Origin: Psychrobacter sp. 4Bb | GTDB taxonomy: Bacteria; Pseudomonadota; Gammaproteobacteria; Pseudomonadales; Moraxellaceae | NCBI RefSeq assembly: GCF_002836735.1 | Contig: NZ_PJAS01000077.1 | Location: 1 to 64,000, forward strand | DNA length: 64,000 bases | Reading direction: 5' to 3' | Shown here: in pieces, positions 1 to 8,599 of the stretch | Numbering within the stretch: position 1 is the first letter of the stretch | Layout: each line of letters opens with the position of its first letter | Position numbers and translations under genes: made by a program | Notes under the pieces: model-generated | The model's input: the letters and a program-made list of their open reading frames with translations, nothing else | Database searches by the model: none | Told to the model about the DNA's origin: nothing

Positions 1-53
1 AGTAGCGTTCCCTGCGATTTCGCTGGTGTTGTTGAATTAACGCCTTATTGATA

Positions 54-138
54 GGACTGAGTACGATGCAATGGTCTTCGCTCAGTCCCTTATCTCTATT
101 TTTTCGCCATGCCGCCTCAATGACGGCATGGTTTTTTT
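54..138 (+). terminator. Tandem hairpins ending in a rho-independent terminator
   Basis: Two inverted repeats follow each other. GGACTGAG (54-61) pairs with CTCAGTCC (81-88). CCATGCCG (107-114) pairs with CGGCATGG (124-131) and is followed by seven T. The second has the form of an intrinsic terminator. It probably ends a transcript entering from the left of the window, whose gene cannot be identified from the few codons present. Confidence 0.75.
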
Positions 139-523
139 GTATTTTAAGCTCATGTTGATAGTCAAAGGTTCCAGTAACTTGATTTATAACATAAGGGGGA
201 ATAAATTTATGCTGACCTCACTGTAACTATTGCTGTTTGATACGTTTTTATCCTATAAATATACAGTTTATTATCAACTAGATTTATTAAAAATATTAAT
301 TGTCATAGATATTCATAGAACTATTATAGTGTGTATTCTGACTCAATGATAATTAAATCCCTGTAAATCGCTTTTTTTGGTAATAAAGTGATAAGTATTA
401 TCGCTTCATATAGATATTTATCAAAAATAAAGTATTCAAACATCAAATTCCTGTTAGAAATAGCTTTACATGTTATCAACTTTATTGATAATATTAAGTC
501 GAGATCAGCAGCACGTTATCAGT

Positions 524-588
524 GACTATCTAAGCTAGTCTTAGTTGCCTGCTCAAGAATTGACGTTGATTCTTTGAATAATATTTAT
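524..588 (+). promoter_or_regulatory. Possible promoter and operator upstream of ech
   Basis: The 139-633 stretch has no gene. Within it, an inverted repeat GACTA-N7-TAGTC lies at 524-540. A weak sigma70-like pair follows: TTGACG (560-565) and TATTTA (582-587), spacer 16. The position just ahead of ech suits a regulated catabolic promoter, but both hexamers are imperfect. The link to the nearby MarR regulator is inference. Confidence 0.3.
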
Positions 589-633
589 CTATATACCATC
601 AGGAAAGTAACAATACACATCATGGAGCACACT

Positions 634-1464
634 ATGTCAGATTATAAAAACCGCTGGACAACCGTCAAAGTAGAAGTGACCGAAAATATTGCTTGGGTGA
701 CTTTCAATCGTCCAGATCAGCGCAACTGCATGAGCCCAACGCTCAACCGAGAAATGATCGACATACTAGAAACGCTAGAGCAAGATCCAGAAGCAGGGGT
801 GGTAGTAATCACCGGCGAAGGCAGTGCATGGACCGCTGGGATGGATCTAAAAGAATACTTCCGTGAGACAGATGGCCAGCCTGAGATTGTGCAAGAAAGA
901 ACGCGCAGAGACGCTTGCCGCTGGCAGTGGCAACTGCTGCGCATGTACAGCAAACCGACCATTGCTATGGTTAATGGCTGGTGTTTCGGTGGTGCTTTCT
1001 CGCCGCTGGTGGCCTGTGATCTGGCCTATTGTGCTGATGAAGCGACCTTTGGTCTGTCAGAGGTGAACTGGGGTATTCCACCGGGTAATCTAGTCAGTAA
1101 AGCGATGGCGGATACGGTGGGCCACCGCGAATCGTTGTATTACATTATGACGGGCGAACCGTTTAAAGGTAAAAAAGCGGCAGAGATGGGTTTGGTTAAT
1201 AAAAGTGTCCCACTTGATGAGCTAAAGGCCGAAGTAGAGAAAGTAGCAAAAGTGCTACTCGCAAAAAACCCAGTCGTGCTGCGCTATGCAAAAAATGGCT
1301 TTAAGCGCTGTCGTGAGCTGACATGGGATCAAAATGAAGACTATCTCTACGCCAAGATTGATCAGTGCGCTATGCGTGATCCAGAAAATGGACGCGCTGA
1401 AGGTATGCGTCAGTTCCTTGACGAAAAAAGCATTAAGCCTGGGCTACAAACGTACAAGCGGTAA
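634..1464 (+). CDS. ech: p-Hydroxycinnamoyl-CoA hydratase/lyase (feruloyl-CoA hydratase/lyase)
   Basis: Crotonase-superfamily enzyme that hydrates feruloyl-CoA and cleaves the product to vanillin and acetyl-CoA in the cytoplasm. I place the start at 634, not at the in-frame codon 60 bases upstream: GGAG at 624-627 is spaced 6 bases from it, and the resulting 276 residues equal the length of the Pseudomonas enzyme. The residues reported as functional in that enzyme are present in register: Ser123 (in GGAFSPL), Glu143 (in LSEVNWG) and Tyr239 (in DYLY). The C-terminus DEKSIKPGLQTYKR is also typical. It is followed by vdh and fcs, the usual partners for ferulate catabolism. p-Coumaroyl-CoA and caffeoyl-CoA are likely alternative substrates. 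Confidence 0.95.
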   Translation: MSDYKNRWTTVKVEVTENIAWVTFNRPDQRNCMSPTLNREMIDILETLEQDPEAGVVVITGEGSAWTAGMDLKEYFRETDGQPEIVQERTRRDACRWQWQLLRMYSKPTIAMVNGWCFGGAFSPLVACDLAYCADEATFGLSEVNWGIPPGNLVSKAMADTVGHRESLYYIMTGEPFKGKKAAEMGLVNKSVPLDELKAEVEKVAKVLLAKNPVVLRYAKNGFKRCRELTWDQNEDYLYAKIDQCAMRDPENGRAEGMRQFLDEKSIKPGLQTYKR

Positions 1465-1624
1465 GCGTCTTGCAGTTATAGACTTGTGAAATAACCGATT
1501 AAAAATACAATAGTTTTTTTGCTGTAAAGCCCTTCTATAACAGGGCTTTCAGTATTTTATTAAATAAAAAATGAAAGATAAAATCTAAATAGCGTCTACT
1601 TCTATCTGGAAAAGGAACTCCAAT

Positions 1625-3073
1625 ATGTATCACGTCCAAATGATTATTAATGGTAAATCATGCCCCGCAACCGACAACAGTACCTTTGACCATATTGGCT
1701 CAACTACTGGTGACGTTGTCACCAAAGCAGCTGCTGGAAAGGCTGATGATGCAAATAAAGCGATTGAGGCCGCCGCCGCCGCTTTTCCAATGTGGTCAGC
1801 GCTACCACCGAGTGAAAAAAGAATACGGTTACTAAAAGCTGCCGATTTACTTGCCTCACGGGCAGAGGAGTTTATTGATATCGGCATGACTGAAATGGGG
1901 TCAAGTGGTGCATGGTACGATTTCAATGTGCAGGTAGCTGCCAATATGCTGCGTGATGCAGCAGGAATGGTCACTCAAATTCAAGGTGATATTATTCCGA
2001 GCGATGCCGAAGGCCGTATGGCGATGGCTTGGCGTGTACCTTGCGGCGTAGTGGTAGGAATGGCGCCTTGGAACGCGCCTATCATATTGGCGACGCGGGC
2101 CCTTGCCATGCCGTTGGCTTGTGGAAATACAGTAGTGCTTAAAGCCTCTGAAAACTGTCCTGCTACCCATGAGCTATTGATCCAAACGCTAAATGAGGCA
2201 GGTTTGGGTGAAGGGGTTGTTAATTTGGTGACGCATAGTAGCGAAGATGCACCAAGCGTTGTGACGGCTCTGATCGCCCACCCAGCCGTCAAGCGTATCA
2301 ACTTCACAGGTTCAACGCATGTCGGAAAAATCATTGCCAAACAATGTGCCGAGTATCTAAAACCAGTCATCCTAGAGTTGGGAGGAAAAGCGCCCGTTAT
2401 TGTCTGTGAAGATGCAGATCTCGAAGAAGCCGCCAATGCTATTGCTTTTGGTGCTTTTTTTAATCAAGGTCAAATCTGTATGAGTACAGAGCGTGTTTTG
2501 GTCAATGAGAAAGTTGCGGACAAACTGATTGAGTATCTTAAATTAAAGATTGATGGTTTTGTTACTGGTTTGCCAACAGACCAAGTACATATTGCCCATG
2601 TGATAAGTCAGCAAGCCGCTGATCGTATCAAGGCTCTGGTAAAAGACGCAGAAGATAAAGGCGCTAATGCCATTACTGATTACACTTTTAACGGTACGGC
2701 TGTTAGCCCAATCCTGTTAGAGCATATCTCTCCAGAAATGCAGCTTTATACGGAAGAGTCTTTTGGTCCTGTCTGTACCTTAGAGCGAGTAGCAGACGAT
2801 GATGAAGCAATCATGAAAGCCAATGCCTCAGAGTTTGGGCTGTCTGCTGCTATCTTTAGCAAAGATATTGGACGCGCTATGAATCTTGCCAAACGCATTG
2901 AAAGCGGCATATGTCATATCAATTCTGCCACTGTAGACGATGAAGCACCTATGCCATTCGGCGGTGTCAAATCTAGCGGCTATGGGCGTTTTGGTAGCAA
3001 AGCTTCAATCAGCGAATTTACTGAACTTCGCTGGGTCACCATACGTAGTACGCCAAAACATTATCCGATTTGA
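1625..3073 (+). CDS. vdh: Vanillin dehydrogenase (NAD(P)+-dependent aldehyde dehydrogenase)
   Basis: Aldehyde dehydrogenase of 482 aa that would oxidise the vanillin released by Ech to vanillate. Family landmarks are visible: the cofactor segment APWNAPI, the FTGST motif, the general base Glu251 in LELGGKAP and the catalytic Cys285 in NQGQICMSTER. The C-terminal PFGGVKSSGYGRFG is also characteristic. AAAGGAA lies a few bases upstream of the start. The substrate is inferred from position between ech and fcs and from length matching Pseudomonas Vdh; the family includes related benzaldehyde and salicylaldehyde dehydrogenases. No vanillate demethylase (vanAB) is in the window, so the next step must be encoded elsewhere. 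Confidence 0.9.
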   Translation: MYHVQMIINGKSCPATDNSTFDHIGSTTGDVVTKAAAGKADDANKAIEAAAAAFPMWSALPPSEKRIRLLKAADLLASRAEEFIDIGMTEMGSSGAWYDFNVQVAANMLRDAAGMVTQIQGDIIPSDAEGRMAMAWRVPCGVVVGMAPWNAPIILATRALAMPLACGNTVVLKASENCPATHELLIQTLNEAGLGEGVVNLVTHSSEDAPSVVTALIAHPAVKRINFTGSTHVGKIIAKQCAEYLKPVILELGGKAPVIVCEDADLEEAANAIAFGAFFNQGQICMSTERVLVNEKVADKLIEYLKLKIDGFVTGLPTDQVHIAHVISQQAADRIKALVKDAEDKGANAITDYTFNGTAVSPILLEHISPEMQLYTEESFGPVCTLERVADDDEAIMKANASEFGLSAAIFSKDIGRAMNLAKRIESGICHINSATVDDEAPMPFGGVKSSGYGRFGSKASISEFTELRWVTIRSTPKHYPI

Positions 3074-3131
3074 TGTAAGGAAAAACAAAGTACGAAAAGG
3101 AAGCAAATAATTAGAAATAAAGGAATATTTC

Positions 3132-5027
3132 ATGACCCAATTTACCTATCACAGCTATCCAGAACGTGCCGTTGCTGTCGGTAGCAGCGATGCTGTCGTT
3201 CATCAAAAGTATGATTCAGAAGGCGATATTCACTACATAAACGCTACAACACCGCTGGACGATTATCCCGATTTTTTATTTGATAAATTATACGAATATG
3301 CCAAAAAATATCCCGATAGAGTACTGATTGCACGACGTGAGCTAAATGTCGCCACCAATGAGCGTGGCGATTGGGTCAAACTGACCTACAGCGATGTGTT
3401 AAAAAAGGCGCGTAGCATTGCTCAGGCATTACTTGAATATGATCTCTCAGAAGAGCGCCCATTGATGATCTTATCTGAGAACTCAATTGAGGTGTTCTTA
3501 CTCATGTGCGGCGCGATGCTGGCAAATGTGCCTTATGCCTTGGTCGTACCTGCCTATTCATTGGTGGCCAAAAACCCCGATAAGTTGCAGTACGTGATCG
3601 ACAAGCTCACGCCAGCTCTGTTTTATGCGGGTGATGGCAAAGGGTTTTTGCGTCAGCTCAAGGCTTGTGGTCAGATGGACAAACCGATCATCACATCGAC
3701 GGGCAATATTGATGGCGAGCCGTGCCTGAATCTGAATGATTTGCTAGCAACTGAGGCGACGGATGCGGTTGAGCAAACCCATAAGCAAATGTCAGCAGAC
3801 AGCATTGTCAAGTTCCTCTTTACCTCAGGCTCCACAGGCAACCCAAAAGTTGTGCCCACGACCCACCGTATGCTGTGCAGTAATCAGCAAATGCTCAAGC
3901 AAGGACTATGTCTGACAGAAGAAGATCCGCTGGTATTAGTCGATTGGCTCAGCTGGCATCATACCTTTGGTGGCAGTCACAACCTTGGCATTGCATTATA
4001 TAATGGCGGGACGTTTTATATTGATGATGGTCGTCCTGTTGCCGGTAAGTTTGATGAGACCATTCGCAATCTTAAAGAAATCTCTCCCAGTAAGTACTTT
4101 AACGTACCCGTTGGGTGGTCGATGCTTGCCAATGCCTTAGAAGAAGATGAGGCACTGCGCGATAACTTTTTCAAAAAGGTCGATTTGTACTTTTTTGGCG
4201 GTGCCAGTTTATCGGCAGAGCTGTGGCAACAGCTGGGCGATATCAGCTATCAACACTGCGGCGAAAGAATCCGCATTATGTCGGGCATCGGTATGACAGA
4301 GACCTCACCGTCTTGTACCTTTACCACGGGTCTATCAAACGACACGCCAAGCTTTTTGGGCGTGCCTGCAGCAGGTGTTGAAATCAAACTGGTACCGATA
4401 AAGGACAAAATAGAGCTGCGTATCAAAGGCCCCCATGTGATGCCAGGGTATTGGCGGCATGATACTGGCACATCCAAGGCAGCAGACAGTTTTGATGACG
4501 AAGGATTTTACTGCAGCGGTGATGGCGTACTGCCTTACAACCCTAACGATCTTTCAGAGGGTTTGGTCTATGATGGCCGTATCGCTGAGGATTTTAAATT
4601 AACCACAGGAACTTTTGTCAACGTGGGCGAACTGCGTAACCGTATGGTATTAAAAGGTATGGAGCTGATCGAAGATGTGGTATTGACGGGTGAAGGAAAA
4701 AGTGAAATTGGGGCTTTTGTGTTTGTAAAAGAAAAAGTGGCACGTAAATTAACCGAGCTGCATGATACTGAACTTAAGCAGGTGCTAGAGCATGATCGAT
4801 TGCAGGCATGGTTTAGCGACTTCATGAGTACCATCAATGACGGCTATGAAGCCAGCTCAAAAATAATTGCCCGTATCTATTTGATGGAAACTCCGCCCAA
4901 TGTGGTTGAAGGTGAGAAAACCGACAAAGGCACTCTCAATCAACGAAAACTGCGCAATAATAGAGTGAAAGAAACGGATAAATTATACGGAGACAAAGCA
5001 GATAAATTGAGGTTTTTGGCCAAATAG
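3132..5027 (+). CDS. fcs: Feruloyl-CoA synthetase (AMP-forming)
   Basis: Adenylate-forming acid-CoA ligase of 631 aa that activates ferulate, and probably p-coumarate and caffeate, to the CoA thioester, supplying the substrate for Ech. The P-loop-like A3 motif FTSGSTGNPKVVPTTHRM lies near residue 235. The A5 region GIGMTETSPS and the A7 region YCSGDG follow, and the C-terminal domain ends in KGTLNQRKLRNNR, containing the family lysine region. It lies 58 bases after vdh in the same direction and probably shares its transcript. AGGAATAT precedes the ATG. The full length agrees with Pseudomonas Fcs. Confidence 0.92.
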   Translation: MTQFTYHSYPERAVAVGSSDAVVHQKYDSEGDIHYINATTPLDDYPDFLFDKLYEYAKKYPDRVLIARRELNVATNERGDWVKLTYSDVLKKARSIAQALLEYDLSEERPLMILSENSIEVFLLMCGAMLANVPYALVVPAYSLVAKNPDKLQYVIDKLTPALFYAGDGKGFLRQLKACGQMDKPIITSTGNIDGEPCLNLNDLLATEATDAVEQTHKQMSADSIVKFLFTSGSTGNPKVVPTTHRMLCSNQQMLKQGLCLTEEDPLVLVDWLSWHHTFGGSHNLGIALYNGGTFYIDDGRPVAGKFDETIRNLKEISPSKYFNVPVGWSMLANALEEDEALRDNFFKKVDLYFFGGASLSAELWQQLGDISYQHCGERIRIMSGIGMTETSPSCTFTTGLSNDTPSFLGVPAAGVEIKLVPIKDKIELRIKGPHVMPGYWRHDTGTSKAADSFDDEGFYCSGDGVLPYNPNDLSEGLVYDGRIAEDFKLTTGTFVNVGELRNRMVLKGMELIEDVVLTGEGKSEIGAFVFVKEKVARKLTELHDTELKQVLEHDRLQAWFSDFMSTINDGYEASSKIIARIYLMETPPNVVEGEKTDKGTLNQRKLRNNRVKETDKLYGDKADKLRFLAK

Positions 5028-5041
5028 CTTAACATGACACG

Positions 5042-5094
5042 CTAGAGTGTGCCTTCAATCTGAACGAAAGTGCCTAAATGAGGACACGCTCTAG
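5042..5094. repeat. Inverted pair of the small CTAGAGyGTGyCC repeat
   Basis: CTAGAGTGTGCC (5042-5053) and GGACACGCTCTAG (5082-5094) are near-perfect inverted copies. The left one continues into TTCAATCTGAACGAA. Single related copies lie at 5578 and 10411. The pair sits between fcs and the MarR gene and could fold into a long hairpin, acting either as a transcript end or as a mobile REP/MITE-like unit. Confidence 0.6.
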
Positions 5095-5126
5095 AGTACC
5101 TAATACTGTCGAGCAAGGAAAATCCA

Positions 5127-5582
5127 TTGAATAACATACAGTCAAGCAAGCCTACTGGCAATGCGCCAACCGTTAGCTATAGCGTTGGTAAGCTCGACAA
5201 GCTCGTTAGTCAACAGCTCAGTGAATTACTCTCAGAGTTGGATGTCAGTTTGCCCCAATTCACCATGCTATCAAACCTTCATCTGCATGGTGAAATGGCA
5301 AATGCCAAACTGGCTTCACGATCATTTATCAGTCCGCAAGCCTCTAATCAAATCATCAAAACGATGGAAGAGAAGGGGTGGATCAGTAAAAGTGACGATC
5401 CCAATCATGGACGTATTTTACTGATCGGTCTCACGCTAGATGGGCAAGCAGTGTACGAGCGATGTAAGGCAAAAGCGATGGGTTTTGAAAATAAGATGCT
5501 CGCGGGGCTGCCTGCTGAGAATGTTATGATGCTAAAAGCCACCATACAGAGATTGATTGCGAACTTAAAACAAGACGCCTAG
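5127..5582 (+). CDS. MarR-family transcriptional regulator of the ferulate locus
   Basis: Winged-helix MarR protein of about 151 aa. The start is TTG, supported by AAGGAA (5115-5120) six bases upstream. The DNA-binding region runs from about residue 40 to 110: SLPQFTMLSNLH, then the recognition-helix segment SFISPQASNQIIKTMEEKGWI, then the wing DPNHGRILLIGLT with the usual D-x-R-type wing. MarR proteins often repress hydroxycinnamate operons and release DNA on binding the CoA thioester (CouR/FerR type). The location beside ech-vdh-fcs makes that role likely here, but the ligand is inferred. A candidate palindrome is present at the TRAP promoter (7225-7240). Confidence 0.85.
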   Translation: MNNIQSSKPTGNAPTVSYSVGKLDKLVSQQLSELLSELDVSLPQFTMLSNLHLHGEMANAKLASRSFISPQASNQIIKTMEEKGWISKSDDPNHGRILLIGLTLDGQAVYERCKAKAMGFENKMLAGLPAENVMMLKATIQRLIANLKQDA

Positions 5583-5602
5583 AGCGTGTCCCTAATTCAA
5601 AA
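5578..5602 (+). repeat. Single copy of the GAGCGTGTCCCTAAT repeat
   Basis: CCTAGAGCGTGTCCCTAAT overlaps the stop codon of the MarR gene. It shares GCGTGTCCCTAAT with the copy at 10411 and is related to the inverted pair at 5042-5094. Both this copy and the 10411 copy are followed a few tens of bases later by similar AAACT-AAAGTAT-AAACC text, so the repeat unit may be longer than its conserved core. Confidence 0.55.
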
Positions 5603-5670
5603 GTTTATCACCATTTTTAAATAGGGATACCTCTCAAAACAAACTCAAAAGTATAAGCAAACCTATAAAT

Positions 5671-5709
5671 AAAACCGATACGTTTATGACAACGTATCGG
5701 TTTTATTTT
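5671..5709. terminator. Bidirectional intrinsic terminator between the MarR gene and the porin
   Basis: AAAACCGATACGTT (5671-5684) pairs perfectly with AACGTATCGGTTTT (5691-5704) around a six-base loop. T-rich text follows on one side and A-rich text precedes on the other. It separates two convergent genes and would end transcripts from both. Confidence 0.9.
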
Positions 5710-5767
5710 GGGCTAATAACTATGTGGCTATGCGGTTTAGCAGCGTGTGGTTTAAAAGAATGACCGC

Positions 5768-6817
5768 TTAGAATTTATATTTGGCCATCACCTCGACTTC
5801 TTGACCTTTTAAGCGCCATGGTAGGGTGGTATCGCTGCGATCGCGCCATTCAATACCAACATCAAGATCCGGTAAGTAGGTATAAATAAGGTTGGCACTT
5901 TTTATATCGATTGAGTTGTCCGCCTCATCATCCACATTGACCTCACCATAGCGCATGTTACCGCGCAATTTTGGCGTAAAAGTATGGCTATAGCCGACGC
6001 TAAATCCCGTTTGCGAGACCAGCTTACCATTCTCGGCATCACAGTTGACACTGACTGGGGTGAGCGCCCCTGTCGTACAAACGCCTGAGTATACTCCCAT
6101 ACCTTTGCCAGTATAGACACTACCATGTAGCGCCCCATTGCCTATCTTGTACTTACCTGCTAATGACGCACCAATACCGATGTCTGAATCCGACTCATCT
6201 TCAATACTCGTACCCGCTTCACGGCCAGTCACGGCGGCAGTGTAGCCAAAATCAGCAATATTGTCGCTATAGCTGACCACCATATCGGGTAAGTTGGCAT
6301 CGTCATAGATAGGATCTTGCGCGGTCACTCGTAGTCCGTCATTCACATAATGAAATGTCAGGTCTGGACGAACATAAAGCCCACTACCCGCGATGGTACC
6401 AAAGCCTGTGCCATAGAAATCAAGCTGTTCTGTGAGGCGCGGGGCAACAGCAAAAAACTGACCGCTCCAGGTCTTACCTACCGTAAATTTGTCATATTGC
6501 ATAAAAGCATGGCGTAGCCTTAATTCAGGCGTACCGCTATCATAGCCTGTAAAATCGCCATAAAAATCGCCTTCAATAAAGCCGGTCAGTTTTTTGTCAT
6601 CCACGAGTGTAGTGGCTTTGAGATTGATCCTTGATTCTCTGATATTGCCTTCAAAATCAGAATCTTTGTCATCAGGCGAAATAAACATCCCTTCGGCTTT
6701 AACATAACCGCCGATGCTTAGCGTGGTATCACCTGTCGTGACAACATCTATTGCTTGTACGTGGTTACATAGGGATAAGGTGGATACCGCAAACAATACC
6801 GTTTTTAGATTACGCAT
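5768..6817 (-). CDS. DcaP-like outer-membrane porin
   Basis: Beta-barrel porin precursor of 349 aa. The ATG at 6817 is preferred over the GTG three codons upstream because GGAG lies directly against the GTG but 10 bases from this ATG. The signal peptide MRNLKTVLFAVSTLSLCNHVQA ends in an AxA-like site before IDVVTTG. The mature protein alternates hydrophobic and polar residues and ends in KYKF with terminal Phe, the barrel-assembly signature. Features such as SIGGYVKAEG, ESRINLKAT and GKTWSGQF resemble DcaP, a trimeric Acinetobacter porin linked to dicarboxylate uptake. Its place between the ferulate regulator and a TRAP binding protein suggests entry of aromatic acids; the substrate is inferred. 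Confidence 0.82.
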   Translation of the reverse strand: MRNLKTVLFAVSTLSLCNHVQAIDVVTTGDTTLSIGGYVKAEGMFISPDDKDSDFEGNIRESRINLKATTLVDDKKLTGFIEGDFYGDFTGYDSGTPELRLRHAFMQYDKFTVGKTWSGQFFAVAPRLTEQLDFYGTGFGTIAGSGLYVRPDLTFHYVNDGLRVTAQDPIYDDANLPDMVVSYSDNIADFGYTAAVTGREAGTSIEDESDSDIGIGASLAGKYKIGNGALHGSVYTGKGMGVYSGVCTTGALTPVSVNCDAENGKLVSQTGFSVGYSHTFTPKLRGNMRYGEVNVDDEADNSIDIKSANLIYTYLPDLDVGIEWRDRSDTTLPWRLKGQEVEVMAKYKF

Positions 6818-7213
6818 ATACTTCACACTCCGTGTTTATTTTAAAACCAAAGTCACGCGTGCCAAAAATCACGCGCGCTATTCGCTACTGCTTAGTGCTT
6901 ATAGCGACTTTAGCCTATAAAAAAATAGTGCAGATCATGTCATCTGGCACTAACCAATTCCTTTTGTTTTCTGCCTTTATGCGCTAACCACAGCTCTTCA
7001 ACGCTCGCTCATATGACATCACGACAGGAAACAAAACCTTATTGTTCGCCGTATGATGATAGCGGTGTATGACACGTACTACTGAGCGCGTAGTAAACCT
7101 CCTTATGACTGATAAGAACAATGCAGCTGTTTACCAGTTATTAAGTTTGTGTTAACTCGTATTACAAGATAGCAACTTATCTAAATAATTGTCAAGCTTC
7201 TTTATAGAATTGT

Positions 7214-7243
7214 TTGACATATTTATACGTTAAACCGTATTAT
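7214..7243 (+). promoter_or_regulatory. Sigma70-type promoter with overlapping palindrome ahead of the TRAP gene
   Basis: The 6818-7435 gap separates the divergent porin and TRAP genes. TTGACA (7214-7219) and TATTAT (7238-7243) are separated by 18 bases. The palindrome ATACG-N6-CGTAT (7225-7240) lies between and over the hexamers, where bound protein would block polymerase. That is consistent with control by the MarR regulator 2 kb away, but this is inference. The gap holds no convincing ORF. Confidence 0.5.
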
Positions 7244-7435
7244 GTACCAATAATAAAGGATTTATAAGTTTTTAGATTAATTATTAAAATTATATTATAA
7301 AGAAGGTTTATAATATTATGAGTGGTTACGTAGTAATTAAGGCTCAAATGAGAGGGTATATTTGGGTTATCCGCTTTGTAATACAAGAAACAAATATGAT
7401 GTCGCCCTCACTCTATTAATCAAAAGGATTTGATC

Positions 7436-8536
7436 ATGTCTAGCGATAACGCGCATTTCAGAAATACTCGTACTAAGGCTACTCTCAATTTACGCCACGG
7501 CCTTTCTATGTTGGCATTATCACTGGTATTACCACTGAGTCTGACGGCGTGCAGCAGTGGCTCAGAAGCCAAAAATGGCGGCGCGGATGAGGTGGTAGTC
7601 TTGCGTATGTCACATTTCATGCCTGCACCATCGGCCATGAATGCGGAGATATTTGAACCTTGGGCCAAAAAAATCGAAGAAGAATCCAATGGTCGTATCA
7701 AAATCGAGAATTTTCCTGGATCTACACTCACCAAACCCTCTGATACGTATGAGGCTGTGGTAAACGGTAGGGTAGATATCGGCATACAGTTGCAGGGTTA
7801 CACTAGTGGCCGCTTTCCATTGTCACAAATCGCTGAATTACCAGGTCTATCAAACTCAGGGTCTCAGATGAGCTGTCTGATGCAGACGTTGTATGACAAC
7901 GGGACTATCGCAAGCGAGTATGAAGATTCTCATGTCATATCGCTTTACGGTCTTGGACCTGGCGTACTTCATAGCACTAAATTGATTGCCAAACCTGACG
8001 ACATGAAAGGCCTACGTATACGCCGCCCCTCTGCCGTGGCTGGTGACATCATAGAAAGTATGGGCGCCGCGCCAGTCGGGTTACCTGCGACCGATATCTA
8101 TACCTCTTTACAGCGTGGGGTCATCGATGGGTTGAGCTTGCCTTGGGATGGCGTACCCATATTTCGTGTGAATGAGCTGGTCGACAATCACACCAATATT
8201 CCGCTTTATTCCTCTAGCGTGGTCATCAATATGAATAAAGACAAGTACGATTCACTATCACCTGACTTGCAAAAAGTTATTGATGATAACTCTGGCATGG
8301 TATTTGCCAAAAAAGTGGGGGACATGCTGACTGAAGACGATAGGGAAGCTCTGCAAGCTGCCAAAGATGCGGGTAATACTATTGTTGATATTCCTGATCC
8401 ACTCAATGACCCAGCATGGTCAGGTCTTTTAAAGCAAGGCACGCAAAAATACCTCAATTCTGTAAATCAAAATGGGGTCGATGCCGATGCAGTATATGAG
8501 AAGGTAAAAGCGGCTAGTGAAGCCTGTAAGGTGTAA
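7436..8536 (+). CDS. TRAP-type transporter solute-binding lipoprotein (DctP family)
   Basis: Periplasmic binding protein of 366 aa for a tripartite ATP-independent carboxylate transporter. AAGGA (7424-7428) is spaced 7 bases from the ATG at 7436, which decides the start. A hydrophobic signal (about residues 22-38) ends in the lipobox LTAC followed by SSGSE, so the protein is predicted to be lipid-anchored. DctP hallmarks include EPWAKKIEEESNGRIKIENFPG, the arginine motif KGLRIRRPS and ATDIYTSLQRGVIDG. No membrane partners (DctQ/DctM) occur in the window; they may lie to the left or elsewhere. Context suggests hydroxycinnamate or a related aromatic acid as ligand, which the sequence alone cannot prove. 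Confidence 0.88.
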   Translation: MSSDNAHFRNTRTKATLNLRHGLSMLALSLVLPLSLTACSSGSEAKNGGADEVVVLRMSHFMPAPSAMNAEIFEPWAKKIEEESNGRIKIENFPGSTLTKPSDTYEAVVNGRVDIGIQLQGYTSGRFPLSQIAELPGLSNSGSQMSCLMQTLYDNGTIASEYEDSHVISLYGLGPGVLHSTKLIAKPDDMKGLRIRRPSAVAGDIIESMGAAPVGLPATDIYTSLQRGVIDGLSLPWDGVPIFRVNELVDNHTNIPLYSSSVVINMNKDKYDSLSPDLQKVIDDNSGMVFAKKVGDMLTEDDREALQAAKDAGNTIVDIPDPLNDPAWSGLLKQGTQKYLNSVNQNGVDADAVYEKVKAASEACKV

Positions 8537-8599
8537 AAATGCTTGAGTAGATCATTACGCCCCATTATTTGATGTTAGGTTTTATCAGAAGGAATATTT

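Noticed and set aside
1..51. Short open frames at the left edge (one ends VAFPAISLVLLN then stop at 40) resembling the end of a membrane permease such as TRAP DctM
   Set aside because: Only about a dozen codons are present and two frames are open; this is too little to assign a gene.
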